Shown here: in pieces, positions 25,697-35,246 of the stretch | How positions within the stretch are numbered: position 1 is the first letter of the stretch | Layout of the letters: each line of letters opens with the position of its first letter | DNA from: Acidobacteriota bacterium | Lineage (GTDB): Bacteria; Acidobacteriota; Thermoanaerobaculia; Gp7-AA8 | DNA: 57,152 nucleotides | Assembly (NCBI GenBank): GCA_016184115.1 | Contig: JACPDH010000092.1 | Coordinates: 1-57,152 of the forward strand | Reading direction: 5' to 3' | Notes under the pieces: model-generated | What the model was told of the DNA's origin: nothing | What the model saw: the letters and a program-made list of their open reading frames with translations, nothing else | Databases searched by the model: none | Program-made: the position numbers and the translations under genes

Positions 25697-26791
25697 TCAC
25701 TCGCGCCTAACATACCTCCCTCCACCGAGTCTCCGTACGAGCCCTGCGACTTCCAGCGCAAGGAGGAGCTCGAGCACGCGCGGGAGCGGCGTCGCCTCAT
25801 CGGTGAGGAAGTCGGGGTGGATTGCTTCATCGCTCGGCACCCTGGACCAGAGAGCCGCCAGCGCAGGCTCTGATGGAGGCGCGGGAGCCGTTTGCGAAGC
25901 ACCCGGAGGACGGAGAGCTGGCAACTCCTCCCAGAGGTCGTCGAGGTCGTGCAGCAGCTTGGCTCCGTCCTGGATCAGCCGGTGCGTGCCTGTCGTTGCA
26001 GGCGAGAAGATCGAGCCGGGAACGGCAAAGACCTCACGTCCTTCCTCGGCCGCGAGGCGTGCCGTGATCAGCGAGCCGCTTCGCTCGCCCGCCTCGATGA
26101 CGACGACGCCGAGCGAGAGCCCGGCGATGATCCGGTTGCGCACGGGGAAGTTCTGCGGGCGAGGCGCCGTGCCGTCGACGAGCTCGGAGAGGATGAGGCC
26201 GCGTTCCGCGACGCGCTCCTGGAGTCCCCGATTGCTGCGCGGGTAGGCGATGTCGATCCCTGTGCCGAGTACCGCGATCGTTGCGCCGCCTGCATCGAGC
26301 GCGGCCGCGTGCGCGGCGGTATCGATGCCGCGTGCGAGCCCCGAGACGACGACGACTCCCGCACTCGCGAGCTCGCGCGCGATCCGCGCGGCGACGTTGC
26401 CGCCGTACGGAGTCGCGCGGCGCGAGCCGACGACGGCGACAGCTGGACGAGAGAGCAGTGTACGGTCGCCGTCGACGAAGAGACGTACGGGAGGATCAGA
26501 GCTGCGCCGCAGCATCGCGGGGTAGTCGCTGTCGACGAGCGCCGTCGTTCGCGGCGAAGCGAGCGCGACGGCGCGCATCAGCGGCGCGAGGCGCGTCGCC
26601 GATCGTACGAATCGCGCGAGCGCGGGCTTGATGCCTGCGACCTCGAACAACGTCGCGTCTGAGGCGACTTCGACGGCGTCCTCTGCAAGACCCGCGTCGA
26701 TGAGGGATCGTATCTGTCTATTGGAAAGTCGTTCGCTGAGCGACCAGGCAAGTACCCGATCGCGGGAAGTCCACGTTGTCCGGATGTTCAC
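25697..26791 (-). CDS. dprA: DNA-processing protein DprA
   Basis: 364 residues. Binds incoming single-stranded DNA and loads RecA during natural transformation. An N-terminal SAM-like helical region (1-75), the Rossmann-like core with AVVGSRRATPYGG, SGLARGIDTAAH, VLGTGIDIAYPRSN, GTAPRPQNFPVRNRIIAGLS and the SGSLITARLA loop, and a C-terminal winged helix (LPRVLELLLALEVAGLVRRLGGG) are all present. The start is a GTG without a clear SD. It overlaps no neighbour; its 3' end carries GTTAGGC four bases before the stop. DprA alone is also found in non-competent species. Confidence 0.95.
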   Translation of the reverse strand: MNIRTTWTSRDRVLAWSLSERLSNRQIRSLIDAGLAEDAVEVASDATLFEVAGIKPALARFVRSATRLAPLMRAVALASPRTTALVDSDYPAMLRRSSDPPVRLFVDGDRTLLSRPAVAVVGSRRATPYGGNVAARIARELASAGVVVVSGLARGIDTAAHAAALDAGGATIAVLGTGIDIAYPRSNRGLQERVAERGLILSELVDGTAPRPQNFPVRNRIIAGLSLGVVVIEAGERSGSLITARLAAEEGREVFAVPGSIFSPATTGTHRLIQDGAKLLHDLDDLWEELPALRPPGASQTAPAPPSEPALAALWSRVPSDEAIHPDFLTDEATPLPRVLELLLALEVAGLVRRLGGGRYVRRE

Positions 26792-26822
26792 GGGTTCGTG
26801 TTGAAGGAGAGACGGAGAGCCG

Positions 26823-26852
26823 TTGTGGGTGTGTGTGCGGCGTAATTATAAT
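26823..26852 (+). promoter_or_regulatory. Sigma-70-type promoter of the TPR lipoprotein operon
   Basis: TATAAT at 26847-26852 matches the consensus exactly, with TTGTGG at 26823-26828 (18-base spacer) as a partial -35. It ends 13 bases before the chosen ATG. Confidence 0.6.
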
Positions 26853-26865
26853 GGCGGCATTCCCG

Positions 26866-27357
26866 ATGGCAAGTATCCAAGAAACCGCGACTCGCCCGAG
26901 CTGGGCACGGCGTCACCTGGCAGTGAGAACCATGATTTCGACCTTCGCGCTGACGCTTGCGCTCGCGGGTTGCGCGTCGGGCCCCGACACGACCACCGCG
27001 CAGGGGCAAATGACGATCGGCTCGCGCGCCGCGCGCCAGGGGCTCTGGCGCGAGGCGATGTTCCGATACCGGAAGGCTGTGCAGATCGAGCCGGCCAATG
27101 CGATGGCTCTCAGCAACCTCGGCGTTGCGTACGAGAGTGAAGGCGATTTCGAGAATGCGCGCGAGGCGTATCTGAAAGCGCTTCAGAGCGATCGCGCGAA
27201 CCCGTACATCCAGAAGAACTACAGCCGGTTCTCGGAGTTCTATCAGAAGTACAAGAAGCGCGAGCCGAAGGTGCTCGACGGCGAGCAGGGAACGGAGCAG
27301 GCGCCGGCGACAGAAACGCCGAAGCCGCCGGCCGTGCCGGAGGAGAAGAAGCCGTGA
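26866..27357 (+). CDS. TPR-repeat lipoprotein
   Basis: 163 residues with a lipoprotein signal: a basic stretch ARRHLAVRT, hydrophobic core and lipobox LAGC, so the mature protein is acylated. Three TPR-like helical hairpins follow (GLWREAMFRYRKAVQIEP, AMALSNLGVAYESEGD, NAREAYLKALQSD), then a charged Pro/Glu-rich tail. The start at 26866 is preferred to the ATG at 26932 because it keeps the basic n-region; it is uncertain. It overlaps the next gene by four bases (GTGA) and probably helps assemble an envelope complex, as TPR lipoproteins such as PilF/PilW or BamD do. Confidence 0.75.
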   Translation: MASIQETATRPSWARRHLAVRTMISTFALTLALAGCASGPDTTTAQGQMTIGSRAARQGLWREAMFRYRKAVQIEPANAMALSNLGVAYESEGDFENAREAYLKALQSDRANPYIQKNYSRFSEFYQKYKKREPKVLDGEQGTEQAPATETPKPPAVPEEKKP

Positions 27358-28037
27358 GACGATTCGCCATTGCCGCGGCTCTGCTCCTCGCTCCGGTCCC
27401 GCTCTTCGCGGGGGTGTTCGAGGCCACGCTGACTCTTCCTGTGCGCCCTCGTCTCGCGCTCACCGAGGGGACGCACCTGGCGATCGCACCGTTCGTGATC
27501 GTGGTCGCCGCGGAGGACCGCATCGATCGTGCTTCGAGGGTCGACGTCCAGGAAGAGTTCTCACGGTATCTGAAGAAGAAGCTCGAGAAAGAAACGGAGC
27601 TCGAGATCATCGACGCGTCGAGCGCGGATCTCCCGACGTCCGACGTTCGCGAGCTCGCGGCGAACCGCGACTTCTGGAAAAGCATTGCCGCGAAGAACGG
27701 TGCGGACTATGTACTGACCGGCGCGATCGACTTCGACATCGAAGACAAGGCCGGCTACAAGACGGAGGAGTACACGTCACCCGTCGATGGCCGGACTTAC
27801 TACCGGCAGGTGCTGGTCGAGAGCACGGGGTTCGTCTTCGACATCGTTCTCGCCGTTTTCGACGGCGACACGGGAGAGAAAGTCGCCGAGGAGAATTTCC
27901 GCGACTTCAAGCAGTTCGACGGGCGCAACTACGACGAGCTCATGGGGCTCTTCGAAAATCTTCGCTCGATGGAAAAGCAGATCCTCAGCATATTCGTTTC
28001 GCAGGAAACGACGTCGACCCGTTATCTGTTCGACTGA
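27354..28037 (+). CDS. Exported protein of unknown function
   Basis: 227 residues, GTG start overlapping the TPR lipoprotein gene. A signal peptide is clear (MRRFAIAAALLLAPVPLFAG). The rest is a soluble alpha/beta protein with YLKKKLEKETELEIIDAS and NGADYVLTGAIDFDIED, a pattern resembling TolB-N/CsgG/GNA1162-like periplasmic domains that sense or multimerise near the outer membrane; this is only a resemblance. Operon position between a TPR lipoprotein and an outer-membrane barrel protein supports an envelope role. Confidence 0.7.
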   Translation: MRRFAIAAALLLAPVPLFAGVFEATLTLPVRPRLALTEGTHLAIAPFVIVVAAEDRIDRASRVDVQEEFSRYLKKKLEKETELEIIDASSADLPTSDVRELAANRDFWKSIAAKNGADYVLTGAIDFDIEDKAGYKTEEYTSPVDGRTYYRQVLVESTGFVFDIVLAVFDGDTGEKVAEENFRDFKQFDGRNYDELMGLFENLRSMEKQILSIFVSQETTSTRYLFD

Positions 28038-28092
28038 TTCGCGGCAGGGCGGATCCGTGGGCGGTTAGGCGCACCGTTTCGGGAGGGCTCGC

Positions 28093-31035
28093 GTGATCCG
28101 ATTTTCGTCTCGGCTGGTGGCTGTCCTTTTCGTGCTCGTTCTTCCCGTTTGCGCACACGCGTTCGGCAAGAACAAGATCATGTACGACGAGTTCGACTGG
28201 AAGATCTACCAGTCGACCCACTTCGAGATCTACTTCTACGAAGAGGAGCGAGCGTCGCTCCAGAAGGTCGTGAACTTCTCCGAGAGCGCCTATGACGAGC
28301 TCTCGCGGAAGTTCAACTTTCAGATCTCCAAGCGGATCCCGCTGATGTTCTACGCAACCCACTCCCAGTTCGAGCAGACGAACGTCATGCTCAACTTCAT
28401 CCCCGAGGGGGTCGGAGCTTTCGCCGAGCCGGTGCGGAATCGGATGGTCCTTCCGATCGACCTGCCGGACGAGAAGGTCTACGCGCTGATCAAGCATGAA
28501 CTGACGCACATCTTCGAGTACGAGATCCTCTTCCGAGGCCGCTACGATCGCGCGGTGCGATCCCGGCCGCCGACCTGGCTGATGGAAGGGCTCGCGTCGT
28601 ACATGGCGGAGGACGAGGACACGTTCGACCGGATGGTGCTGCGCGACGCAGTCGTCAACGACATGATTCCGTCGGTACGCTCCGGGTTCGGCGGCTTCTT
28701 CGCTTACCGCTTCGGCCACGCCGTCTTCAAATTCATCGAGATCGAATGGGGCGAGGAAGGCGTACGCGATTTCATCTTCGAGTACCGCAACGCTCTCGGG
28801 CCGACAGTCGATCGCGCGCTCAAACGCGCGTTCAACCTGACTCCCAGCGAGTTCGACCGTAAGTTCCGCACCTGGCTGCGCAAGCGCTATCTGCCCGTTC
28901 TCGTGGCGAAAGGGGAGCCCGAGGAGTATGGCGAGCCGTTCAGCGTGGTCGAGGGCACCCGCAGCACCGAGATTTCGCCGGCGATCTCGCCCTCGGGCGA
29001 CCTCGCTGTCGCGCTCACGACGTACAAACAGGATGTCGATGTCGCACTCTTCAACGTTCCGAAGCGCTCGCTGATCCGCAATCTGACGAAAGGGCTGCCG
29101 GAAGAGTATGAGTACATCATCGGCCAGTTCCTGACGACGGGACCGGTGATGGGGCGCGACCTCGCGTTCAGCCCGAGCGGCGACCAGATCGCCTTCTTCG
29201 CGAAGAAGGAACGGGGTCGCCACCTCGTGCTCGTGAATGCCGCCACGGCAAGGATCGAGCGCTCGATCGGCATGGAAGTCGAACAGCAGCTCAATCCCGC
29301 GTTCTCTCCCGACGGAAAGACGATCGCATTCCACGGCATCCTTGGCAACAAGGCCGACATCTTCACGTACGACCTGGAGAGCGGCGAGCTGACGAACGTG
29401 ACGAATGACGATTTTTTCGATGCGTCGCCTTCGTTTTCTCCTGACGGCAGGTGGCTGCTCTATTCATCCGTCGTGGACGGCTACGCGAAGCTCTTCCGTC
29501 TCGACCTCAACGACCCGAAGTCCCGCGTTCAGGTGACGCGAGGCGAGTGGAACGATATCGACGGTGTCTTCGCTCCTGATGGCAAGCGGGTCTTCTTCGC
29601 GTCCGACCGGCAGACGGGCCGCAACGACGAGACACGTCCCGCGGCCGGCACCGAAGCGAGCGAGGCCGCAGGCGACGTGGTGCCTCCCCCCGACCCGACG
29701 GTCTTCGCCGCGTTCAACATCTACTCGAAAGACATCGAGACGGGCGAGCTGCTCCAGTACACCGACGTCGTCGGCGGCTGCACCGTGCCGCAGGTGTTCA
29801 TCGGGGAGAAGGGAACGGAGAAACTCGTCTTCACGTCGTACTACCGCGGGAGGAACAGCCTCTACGTCACCGACACGTCGAAGCCGTTCCGCGTCGTCCA
29901 GGACGTCGCGCCGACGGCGCCGATGCTCGAAGGCGAGAGAACCGCGTTCGTCCCTCCCGTCGAGGTCTCGCTCGACGAGGAGAATTACCGCGACGAAGGG
30001 AAGTTCCGTCTCTTCATCGACGACGTGTCGGTCAATGCAGGTGTCACGTCCGACCAGCGATTCGTCTCGCGCTCGGTGATCTGGATGAGCGACATGCTCG
30101 GTGGGCGGCGGTTCATCGCGTCGCTCGATTCGGTGTCGAGCTTCGCGAACTTCGACTTCATCTATCTCGACCAGCGCAAGCGGACGAGCTGGGGCGTGCG
30201 GCTGTTCGACGACAACGAGTACTACACGGTCGTCGATCCGCAGAGCGGGCGGGTCGAGCGTGAGGAAGAGGCGTATGGGCAGACGGGGCTCATCGGCTTC
30301 CTCAGCTATCCGTTCGATCGCTACCGGCGAGTCGAGTGGGGTGGTGGGTACATCTGGAGGAACATTTCATACCCCGTGCTCGTGGTGGGGGAGAACGGCC
30401 CGACCACGCAGTATCTGAAGTTCAGCGACAACCTCCCGATCGTCTTTGCGCAGTTCTCGGGCGACAACACGCACTTCCGCTCGTTCGGACCGATCTCGGG
30501 GCGCAGGTACAACCTCATCACCCAGTATTCCTACGACGTGGAGGATGGCGGGACGAAGTCGGCCGACGTGATTCTCGACATGCGCAACTATCGTCAGCTC
30601 ACGCAGCGGTCGCTCTTCGCATCGCGCATCTGGGCCGCCTGGTCGGACGGGAATCGGCCTAACTTCTACTACTTCGGGGGGCTCAACACCCTCCGAGGCT
30701 ACGAGTACAACGGTATCGTCGGCTCGAGGGCGTTTTACGCGAACTTCGAGCTCCGTTTCCCGATCGTCGACCGGATCGACACGCCGATCCACCTGAATTT
30801 CTCCGACATCCGCGCGCACTTCTTCTTCGACGTCGGCGGCGCCTATTTCGAAGATCAGACCGACTGGAAATTCTGGGAGGATGGACAGCTCAAGAATGGC
30901 GTCGCGTCGGTCGGATGGGGGATTGCGTTCAATTTCCTCGGGCTCGAGCTTCACTTTGATTGGGCGCGTCGCACGAACCTGAACGAGATCCTCGACGACA
31001 CCACGCGCGAGTTCTGGATCGGGCAGACGTTCTGA
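28093..31035 (+). CDS. Metalloprotease / beta-propeller / outer-membrane barrel fusion protein
   Basis: 980 residues, GTG start with GGGAGGG upstream. Signal peptide to about residue 23. Residues 35-270 form a gluzincin peptidase with zinc motif HELTH (135-139) and the third ligand Glu165 in WLMEGLASY. Residues 290-610 hold at least five TolB-type PD40 strands such as FSPSGDQIAF, FSPDGKTIAF and FSPDGRWLLY. The last 290 residues alternate in beta-strand fashion like the BamA/D15 barrel (GGLNTLRGYEYNG) and end in phenylalanine, the usual outer-membrane signal. It probably sits in the outer membrane with protease and propeller in the periplasm or outside. Substrate unknown. Confidence 0.85.
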   Translation: MIRFSSRLVAVLFVLVLPVCAHAFGKNKIMYDEFDWKIYQSTHFEIYFYEEERASLQKVVNFSESAYDELSRKFNFQISKRIPLMFYATHSQFEQTNVMLNFIPEGVGAFAEPVRNRMVLPIDLPDEKVYALIKHELTHIFEYEILFRGRYDRAVRSRPPTWLMEGLASYMAEDEDTFDRMVLRDAVVNDMIPSVRSGFGGFFAYRFGHAVFKFIEIEWGEEGVRDFIFEYRNALGPTVDRALKRAFNLTPSEFDRKFRTWLRKRYLPVLVAKGEPEEYGEPFSVVEGTRSTEISPAISPSGDLAVALTTYKQDVDVALFNVPKRSLIRNLTKGLPEEYEYIIGQFLTTGPVMGRDLAFSPSGDQIAFFAKKERGRHLVLVNAATARIERSIGMEVEQQLNPAFSPDGKTIAFHGILGNKADIFTYDLESGELTNVTNDDFFDASPSFSPDGRWLLYSSVVDGYAKLFRLDLNDPKSRVQVTRGEWNDIDGVFAPDGKRVFFASDRQTGRNDETRPAAGTEASEAAGDVVPPPDPTVFAAFNIYSKDIETGELLQYTDVVGGCTVPQVFIGEKGTEKLVFTSYYRGRNSLYVTDTSKPFRVVQDVAPTAPMLEGERTAFVPPVEVSLDEENYRDEGKFRLFIDDVSVNAGVTSDQRFVSRSVIWMSDMLGGRRFIASLDSVSSFANFDFIYLDQRKRTSWGVRLFDDNEYYTVVDPQSGRVEREEEAYGQTGLIGFLSYPFDRYRRVEWGGGYIWRNISYPVLVVGENGPTTQYLKFSDNLPIVFAQFSGDNTHFRSFGPISGRRYNLITQYSYDVEDGGTKSADVILDMRNYRQLTQRSLFASRIWAAWSDGNRPNFYYFGGLNTLRGYEYNGIVGSRAFYANFELRFPIVDRIDTPIHLNFSDIRAHFFFDVGGAYFEDQTDWKFWEDGQLKNGVASVGWGIAFNFLGLELHFDWARRTNLNEILDDTTREFWIGQTF

Positions 31036-31057
31036 GGAGGCGGCAGCGAGCCGCGGA

Positions 31058-31480
31058 ATGCCGATGGACCAATACGACGAGCATCTCCGGTTGATCTCCA
31101 TCTTCCACTATGTGGTGGCGGCGCTCGCCGCGCTCTTCGCCTGCTTCCCGATCATTCACCTCGTGATCGGTGTAGCGATGCTGAGCGGGGCGTTTCCGAA
31201 GGGTTCCGGGGCCGACGACCTCAAGTGGGTTGGCGGCTTCTTCGTCGCGTTCGCGAGCCTCTGGATCCTGATGGGCCTCAGCTTCGCGGCGTGTCTGATT
31301 CTCGCGGGTCGGAGTCTCGCAAGGAGGGTCCGCTATACATTCTGTCTCGTGATGGCGGGGCTCGAGTGCATGTTTGTGCCCTTCGGCACGGTGCTCGGCG
31401 TGTTCACGCTACTTACTCTGACGAAGGAAGACGTCAAGGCGCGATTCGGTCCGGCGGCGACGACCTCCGCAACCGGTTGA
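31058..31480 (+). CDS. Small four-helix membrane protein
   Basis: 140 residues with membrane helices near 15-40, 58-85 and 95-122. The N-terminus DQYDEHLRLISIFHYVVAALAALFACFP is a pattern seen in many hypothetical proteins of Acidobacteria and Planctomycetes. Starts 22 bases after the barrel protein and has GGAGG ahead of it, so it is probably the last gene of that operon. Function unknown. Confidence 0.75.
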   Translation: MPMDQYDEHLRLISIFHYVVAALAALFACFPIIHLVIGVAMLSGAFPKGSGADDLKWVGGFFVAFASLWILMGLSFAACLILAGRSLARRVRYTFCLVMAGLECMFVPFGTVLGVFTLLTLTKEDVKARFGPAATTSATG

Positions 31481-31539
31481 ACGCGAGCCGGGCGTCGCGG
31501 TCGAGAACATCCGCTCGCTCAACCGGAGAGACGTTTCAC

Positions 31540-32031
31540 TCAGCCGAGCATTGCGGCGGCAGCCTGCTGAAGGTAGCAGCCGACGATCGGGAGCTCGAGC
31601 GCGCTCGACGTGCACTCCGGCTTCGGCGTGCCGTCCGCGGAGCGCTCGCACTTCCGCTCGAACTCGACGACGACCGAAGCACGTGGGAGCCGTCCACTGT
31701 TTGGATCGACGACGACGGTCGCCGTGCGAGCTCGAGCCGACACGATCGCCTGCTCGTGGTAGTGCTCGATCGCCGAGATGTCGCTCGCGCCGTCGGCGGG
31801 TGCGACCTCGTCAGGACGCGACGCGGACAGTGTCAGAGGAGCGGCGGACTCCGTCGCCTCGGGGGTGAGCTTCGCCTTGCCCGCCGACGCGATCGCACTG
31901 ATCGCACCGATCCCAGCGCGCGCGACGAGGCTGCGGGGTGAAGAAGCGCGAGGTTTGGGTGCGTGTATCCAGGCAGCAGCCGAGAACGCGACGAGGAGGG
32001 CAGACGCCGGAAGCGCAAGCTGGAGTTTCAT
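31540..32031 (-). CDS. Exported protein of unknown function
   Basis: 163 residues, signal peptide MKLQLALPASALLVAFSAAA, then an alanine/serine-rich linker and a more structured C-terminal half (HYHEQAIVSARARTATVVVDPNSG and VVVEFERKCERSADG) with three cysteines, two of which could form a disulfide. It stands alone on the minus strand between convergent and divergent neighbours. No family recognised. Confidence 0.6.
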   Translation of the reverse strand: MKLQLALPASALLVAFSAAAWIHAPKPRASSPRSLVARAGIGAISAIASAGKAKLTPEATESAAPLTLSASRPDEVAPADGASDISAIEHYHEQAIVSARARTATVVVDPNSGRLPRASVVVEFERKCERSADGTPKPECTSSALELPIVGCYLQQAAAAMLG

Positions 32032-32194
32032 CGCCGTCTCAGCCTTTCATCTCGATCGCTGGCTACGACAAGATGACGCTTCAGACGACGAAAAGTTAGC
32101 CGGTTTCGAGAATCGACCCGGAACCTTGACTCCGGCGTAACAGGTGCGCCGGCTGGACAGTGCGCGCCGGCGCGGTGAGAATGCGTCGGAGCGG

Positions 32195-33331
32195 ATGCGA
32201 AGCGAGGTTGTGGTCTACACGAGGGACGTGGTCGGGCGGCGGATGGCCGGTCCGGGAATCCGCGCGTTCCATCTGGCTGACGAGATCGCGCACAAGGCGC
32301 CGGTGACGCTCGTTGCCGAGCTTGCCGGCTTCGAAGGACTCGGTCGCTTCAAGGCGTTGCAGCGCGGCACAGGGGATGCGCTCGATGCGTTACGCACGGC
32401 TCGTGTCGTGATCGGCCAGCCGACGCGCGAGCTGCTGCGCCTCACGCGGCGCCCAACGCGCGTGGTGTTCGATCTGTTCGACCCGGTTGTTCTCGAGCTA
32501 CCGGTGATCTACGCCGGGCGCACGGGGATTCGCGGACGCGCACACCAGTGGATCGAATGGCAACGGTTACAGCGTGCGATGAGGGAAGGCGATCTCCTCG
32601 TCTGCGCGACGCCGCAGCAGTTCTCGTTTTACGCGGGCGTGCACCTTTCCGCGGGAGGCGAGAGCGACGGCTGGCGGGAGAAGTGGCTCACCGTGCCGTT
32701 CGGCGTCGAGAGCCGCGACACGGCGGACGACGGACCGGTGGAGCAGCTCGGTGACGAGCCGCTCGTCGTGTGGGGCGGTGGATCGTGGCCGTGGCTCGAC
32801 CCGGAGACGGCGTTGGAGGCGGTCGAGCGGCTGCGGGCGTCGGGAACGAAGGTGAAGTTGCTGATGTTAGGCGGACGTCGCCCGAACGAGGGGGTCGCCG
32901 AGGCGGCGACGAGCGGTTGGGCGCGCACGATGGACACGAACGCTTCGGTGGCCGTGCTTCGCAATCGCGAGTGGATTCCGTATCGCGAGCGGGCGCGCTG
33001 GCTGCGTGCCTGCAGCGTGGCGATCATGCTCCACCGCGAGAGCCTCGAGGCGGAGTTCGCCATCCGTACCCGTCTCTTCGACGCGATCTGGTGCGGCATC
33101 CCGGTCGTTGCGACGCGCGGCGGTTTTGCCGCAGAGCTCGTGGAACGAGAAGGACTTGGCTGCGTCGTCGCGCCAGGCGATGTCGCGGACGTCGCGGCCG
33201 CGATCGGACGCATTCTTGGTGACGCCGCGTTCCATGCTTCATGCGTTGCGAACCTCGAGCGGATGCGCGAGCGCTTCAGCTGGAACCGCGTCACCGCGCC
33301 TCTCCTCGAACGGATCGTTCCGTGGCTGTGA
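32195..33331 (+). CDS. Glycosyltransferase family 4-like protein
   Basis: 378 residues, GT-B fold. The N-terminal domain begins VVVYTRDVVGRRMAGPGIRA, a donor-independent acceptor side seen in WcaI-like transferases. The C-terminal domain shows VVWGGGSWPWLDPETAL, KLLMLGGRRPNE and the sugar-nucleotide binding region RTRLFDAIWCGIPVVATRGG. The ATG at 32195 has GGAG ahead; an open stretch of 17 codons before it is not used. First gene of the plus-strand exopolysaccharide cluster; four bases from the next start if that gene uses its GTG. Confidence 0.87.
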   Translation: MRSEVVVYTRDVVGRRMAGPGIRAFHLADEIAHKAPVTLVAELAGFEGLGRFKALQRGTGDALDALRTARVVIGQPTRELLRLTRRPTRVVFDLFDPVVLELPVIYAGRTGIRGRAHQWIEWQRLQRAMREGDLLVCATPQQFSFYAGVHLSAGGESDGWREKWLTVPFGVESRDTADDGPVEQLGDEPLVVWGGGSWPWLDPETALEAVERLRASGTKVKLLMLGGRRPNEGVAEAATSGWARTMDTNASVAVLRNREWIPYRERARWLRACSVAIMLHRESLEAEFAIRTRLFDAIWCGIPVVATRGGFAAELVEREGLGCVVAPGDVADVAAAIGRILGDAAFHASCVANLERMRERFSWNRVTAPLLERIVPWL

Positions 33332-33342
33332 CGGAGCGCCGG

Positions 33343-34305
33343 ATGGAGGCTGACGTCAGCGTCATCGTCGTCGCATGGAACAGCGCGGCGTGGATCGAGC
33401 GCTGCATCGCTTCGATCGCCATGGGATGCGGTGCCCTCCGGCACGAGGTGATCGTTTACGACAACGCATCGTCAGACGGCACTGCCGCGATGGCCCGTGC
33501 GGCATTGGGCTCCGCGCCCGGCGAAGTGATCGAGTCGGTCGCGAACGACGGGTTTGCGGGAGGCGTCAATCGCGCGGTCGCGCGTTCACGAGGCCGCTTC
33601 GTGCTTCTGCTGAATCCCGACTGCGAGCTCGAGCCGCGCTGCGTCGAAACGCTCGTTCGTCGCCTCGATGCGCGCGCCTGCTCCGCAGGGGCCGCGCCGC
33701 TTCTCGTCGGAACCGATGGCACGCCGCAGCGCGAATTTCAGCTTCGCCGCTTTCCGACGCTGCGAACGTTCGTGGCCGAGTTGCTGATGTTCGAGCGCTT
33801 CTTCGGGCGCGATCGAGCGATCGAGCGCTATCGTTGCCGCGATCTCGACCTCAGCGAGGAACAGCCAGTCGAGCAGCCAGCCGGTGCCGCGCTGCTCCTG
33901 CGTCGCGAGGTGCTCGAATCGCTTGGACCGTTCGACGAGCGCTTCGCGCCTGCATGGTTCGAGGACGTCGACTATTGCAAGCGAATCGCAGCGGCTGGGC
34001 TCGAGCTTCTCTTTGTCCCCTCGGCGCGCGCCGTTCATCACGGCGGCTCGTCTCTCGATGCAATGCTGCCCGGCGAGTTCGTCGGCATCTGGTACGGGAA
34101 TCTCTGGCGTTATGCGGAAAAGTGGATGTCAGCCGACGATCGGGAGATCCTGAGGGTTTGCATGATCGTGGGGAGCTTGATGCGCGCCGCGGCCGTGGCC
34201 GCCGGAATTGGCCCGGATGGCGGCCGGCGGAAGTTACTCGCGGCCTATGCGGGCGTCGTACGATCGGCATGGACGAGATGGCAGAGCGATTCGCGATCGT
34301 CGTGA
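33343..34305 (+). CDS. Glycosyltransferase family 2 (rhamnosyltransferase-like)
   Basis: 320 residues. The start VSVIVVAWNSAAWIERCIASI, the DNASSDG motif and LLLNPDCELEP place it in the WcaA/RfbN-type GT2 group; the acceptor side ends FEDVDYCKRI (the ED-Y motif), typical of rhamnosyl- and related transferases. The ATG at 33343 has GGAG seven bases upstream; a GTG at 33328 overlapping the previous stop as GTGA is a real alternative. Its end overlaps the next transferase gene by about 36 bases. Confidence 0.88.
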   Translation: MEADVSVIVVAWNSAAWIERCIASIAMGCGALRHEVIVYDNASSDGTAAMARAALGSAPGEVIESVANDGFAGGVNRAVARSRGRFVLLLNPDCELEPRCVETLVRRLDARACSAGAAPLLVGTDGTPQREFQLRRFPTLRTFVAELLMFERFFGRDRAIERYRCRDLDLSEEQPVEQPAGAALLLRREVLESLGPFDERFAPAWFEDVDYCKRIAAAGLELLFVPSARAVHHGGSSLDAMLPGEFVGIWYGNLWRYAEKWMSADDREILRVCMIVGSLMRAAAVAAGIGPDGGRRKLLAAYAGVVRSAWTRWQSDSRSS

Positions 34306-35246
34306 TCACCTGGAACAGCGCGCGCTACCTGCGCCGCTGTGCCGAGGGGATCGCCTCGCAAAGCCTCGCGCCCGCGGAGGTCGTCGTCATCGACAATGCT
34401 TCGGCAGACGGCAGTGCCGAGCTCGCCGGGTCGCTGCTTCCCGGCGCAACGGTGATTCGCAATGCGACGAACAGAGGCTTCTCCGTCGCGGCAAACCAGG
34501 GAATCGCAGCGACGACGGCGGAGCTCGTTCTGCTCCTCAATCCCGACGTCATGTTAGGCGAGCGCTACTGCGAGGAGATCGTCGCGGCGCTCGCGCGAGC
34601 GGGGAGCGAATTCGGTGCCGCGACCGGCAGGCTTCTCCGCGGCGAAGGCGATGCGATCGTGCCGACGGGAGTCGTCGACTCTCTCGGGATCAGGATGACC
34701 CGGAATGGAAGGCACCTCGACGCCGGAGCGGGGGAGCCGGACAGAGGCCCGGACCGCGATGTCGAGGTGTTCGGCGTGTCAGGAGCGGCCGCGGTCTACC
34801 GGCGCACGATGCTCGACGACTGCAGAGTCTTCGGCGAAGTTTTCGACGTCGACTTTTTCGCCTATCGCGAGGACGCCGATCTCGCCTGGCGTTCGAGGGT
34901 CTTCGGTTGGAAGGCGCTCCTCGTCACGGCGGCCACCGCATGGCACGTCCGTCGCGTGACCCCGGAGGTACGCGCGAGTCTCCCTCCCGAAATCAATATG
35001 CACTCGGTCAAGAATCGTTTCCTCCTTCGGATCAAGAACGAAGGGATCGGGCTCGCGCTGCGCAACGGCGCGTTCGAGCTCGTGCGCGATGCGGCGGTCG
35101 TCGGGGCAGCGCTGACGATCGAACGAAGCTCGCTTCCTGCGTTCTCGTGGTTGTGGAAGAATCGCGCCTCGATCCTCGCGAAGCGGGCCGAGATTCAGCG
35201 TCGCCGCCGCGTCGAGGATCGAGACCTCGTCCGCTGGTTCGATTGA
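34269..35246 (+). CDS. Glycosyltransferase family 2
   Basis: 325 residues. FAIVVITWNSARYLRRCAEGIA, VVVIDNASADGS and LLLNPDVMLGER are shared with the preceding gene, so the two look like paralogues with different acceptors. The catalytic-side motif is FAYREDADLAWR. A C-terminal amphipathic region (FLLRIKNEGIGLALRNG) may touch the membrane. Start at 34269 or three codons later at 34278; neither has a strong SD, which fits translational coupling from the overlapping upstream gene. The stop overlaps the next ATG by one base. Confidence 0.88.
   Translation: MDEMAERFAIVVITWNSARYLRRCAEGIASQSLAPAEVVVIDNASADGSAELAGSLLPGATVIRNATNRGFSVAANQGIAATTAELVLLLNPDVMLGERYCEEIVAALARAGSEFGAATGRLLRGEGDAIVPTGVVDSLGIRMTRNGRHLDAGAGEPDRGPDRDVEVFGVSGAAAVYRRTMLDDCRVFGEVFDVDFFAYREDADLAWRSRVFGWKALLVTAATAWHVRRVTPEVRASLPPEINMHSVKNRFLLRIKNEGIGLALRNGAFELVRDAAVVGAALTIERSSLPAFSWLWKNRASILAKRAEIQRRRRVEDRDLVRWFD

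Noticed and set aside
27985-29334. Minus-strand frame opposite the protease/barrel gene
   Set aside because: Shadow of the conserved plus-strand coding sequence, without any recognisable motif.
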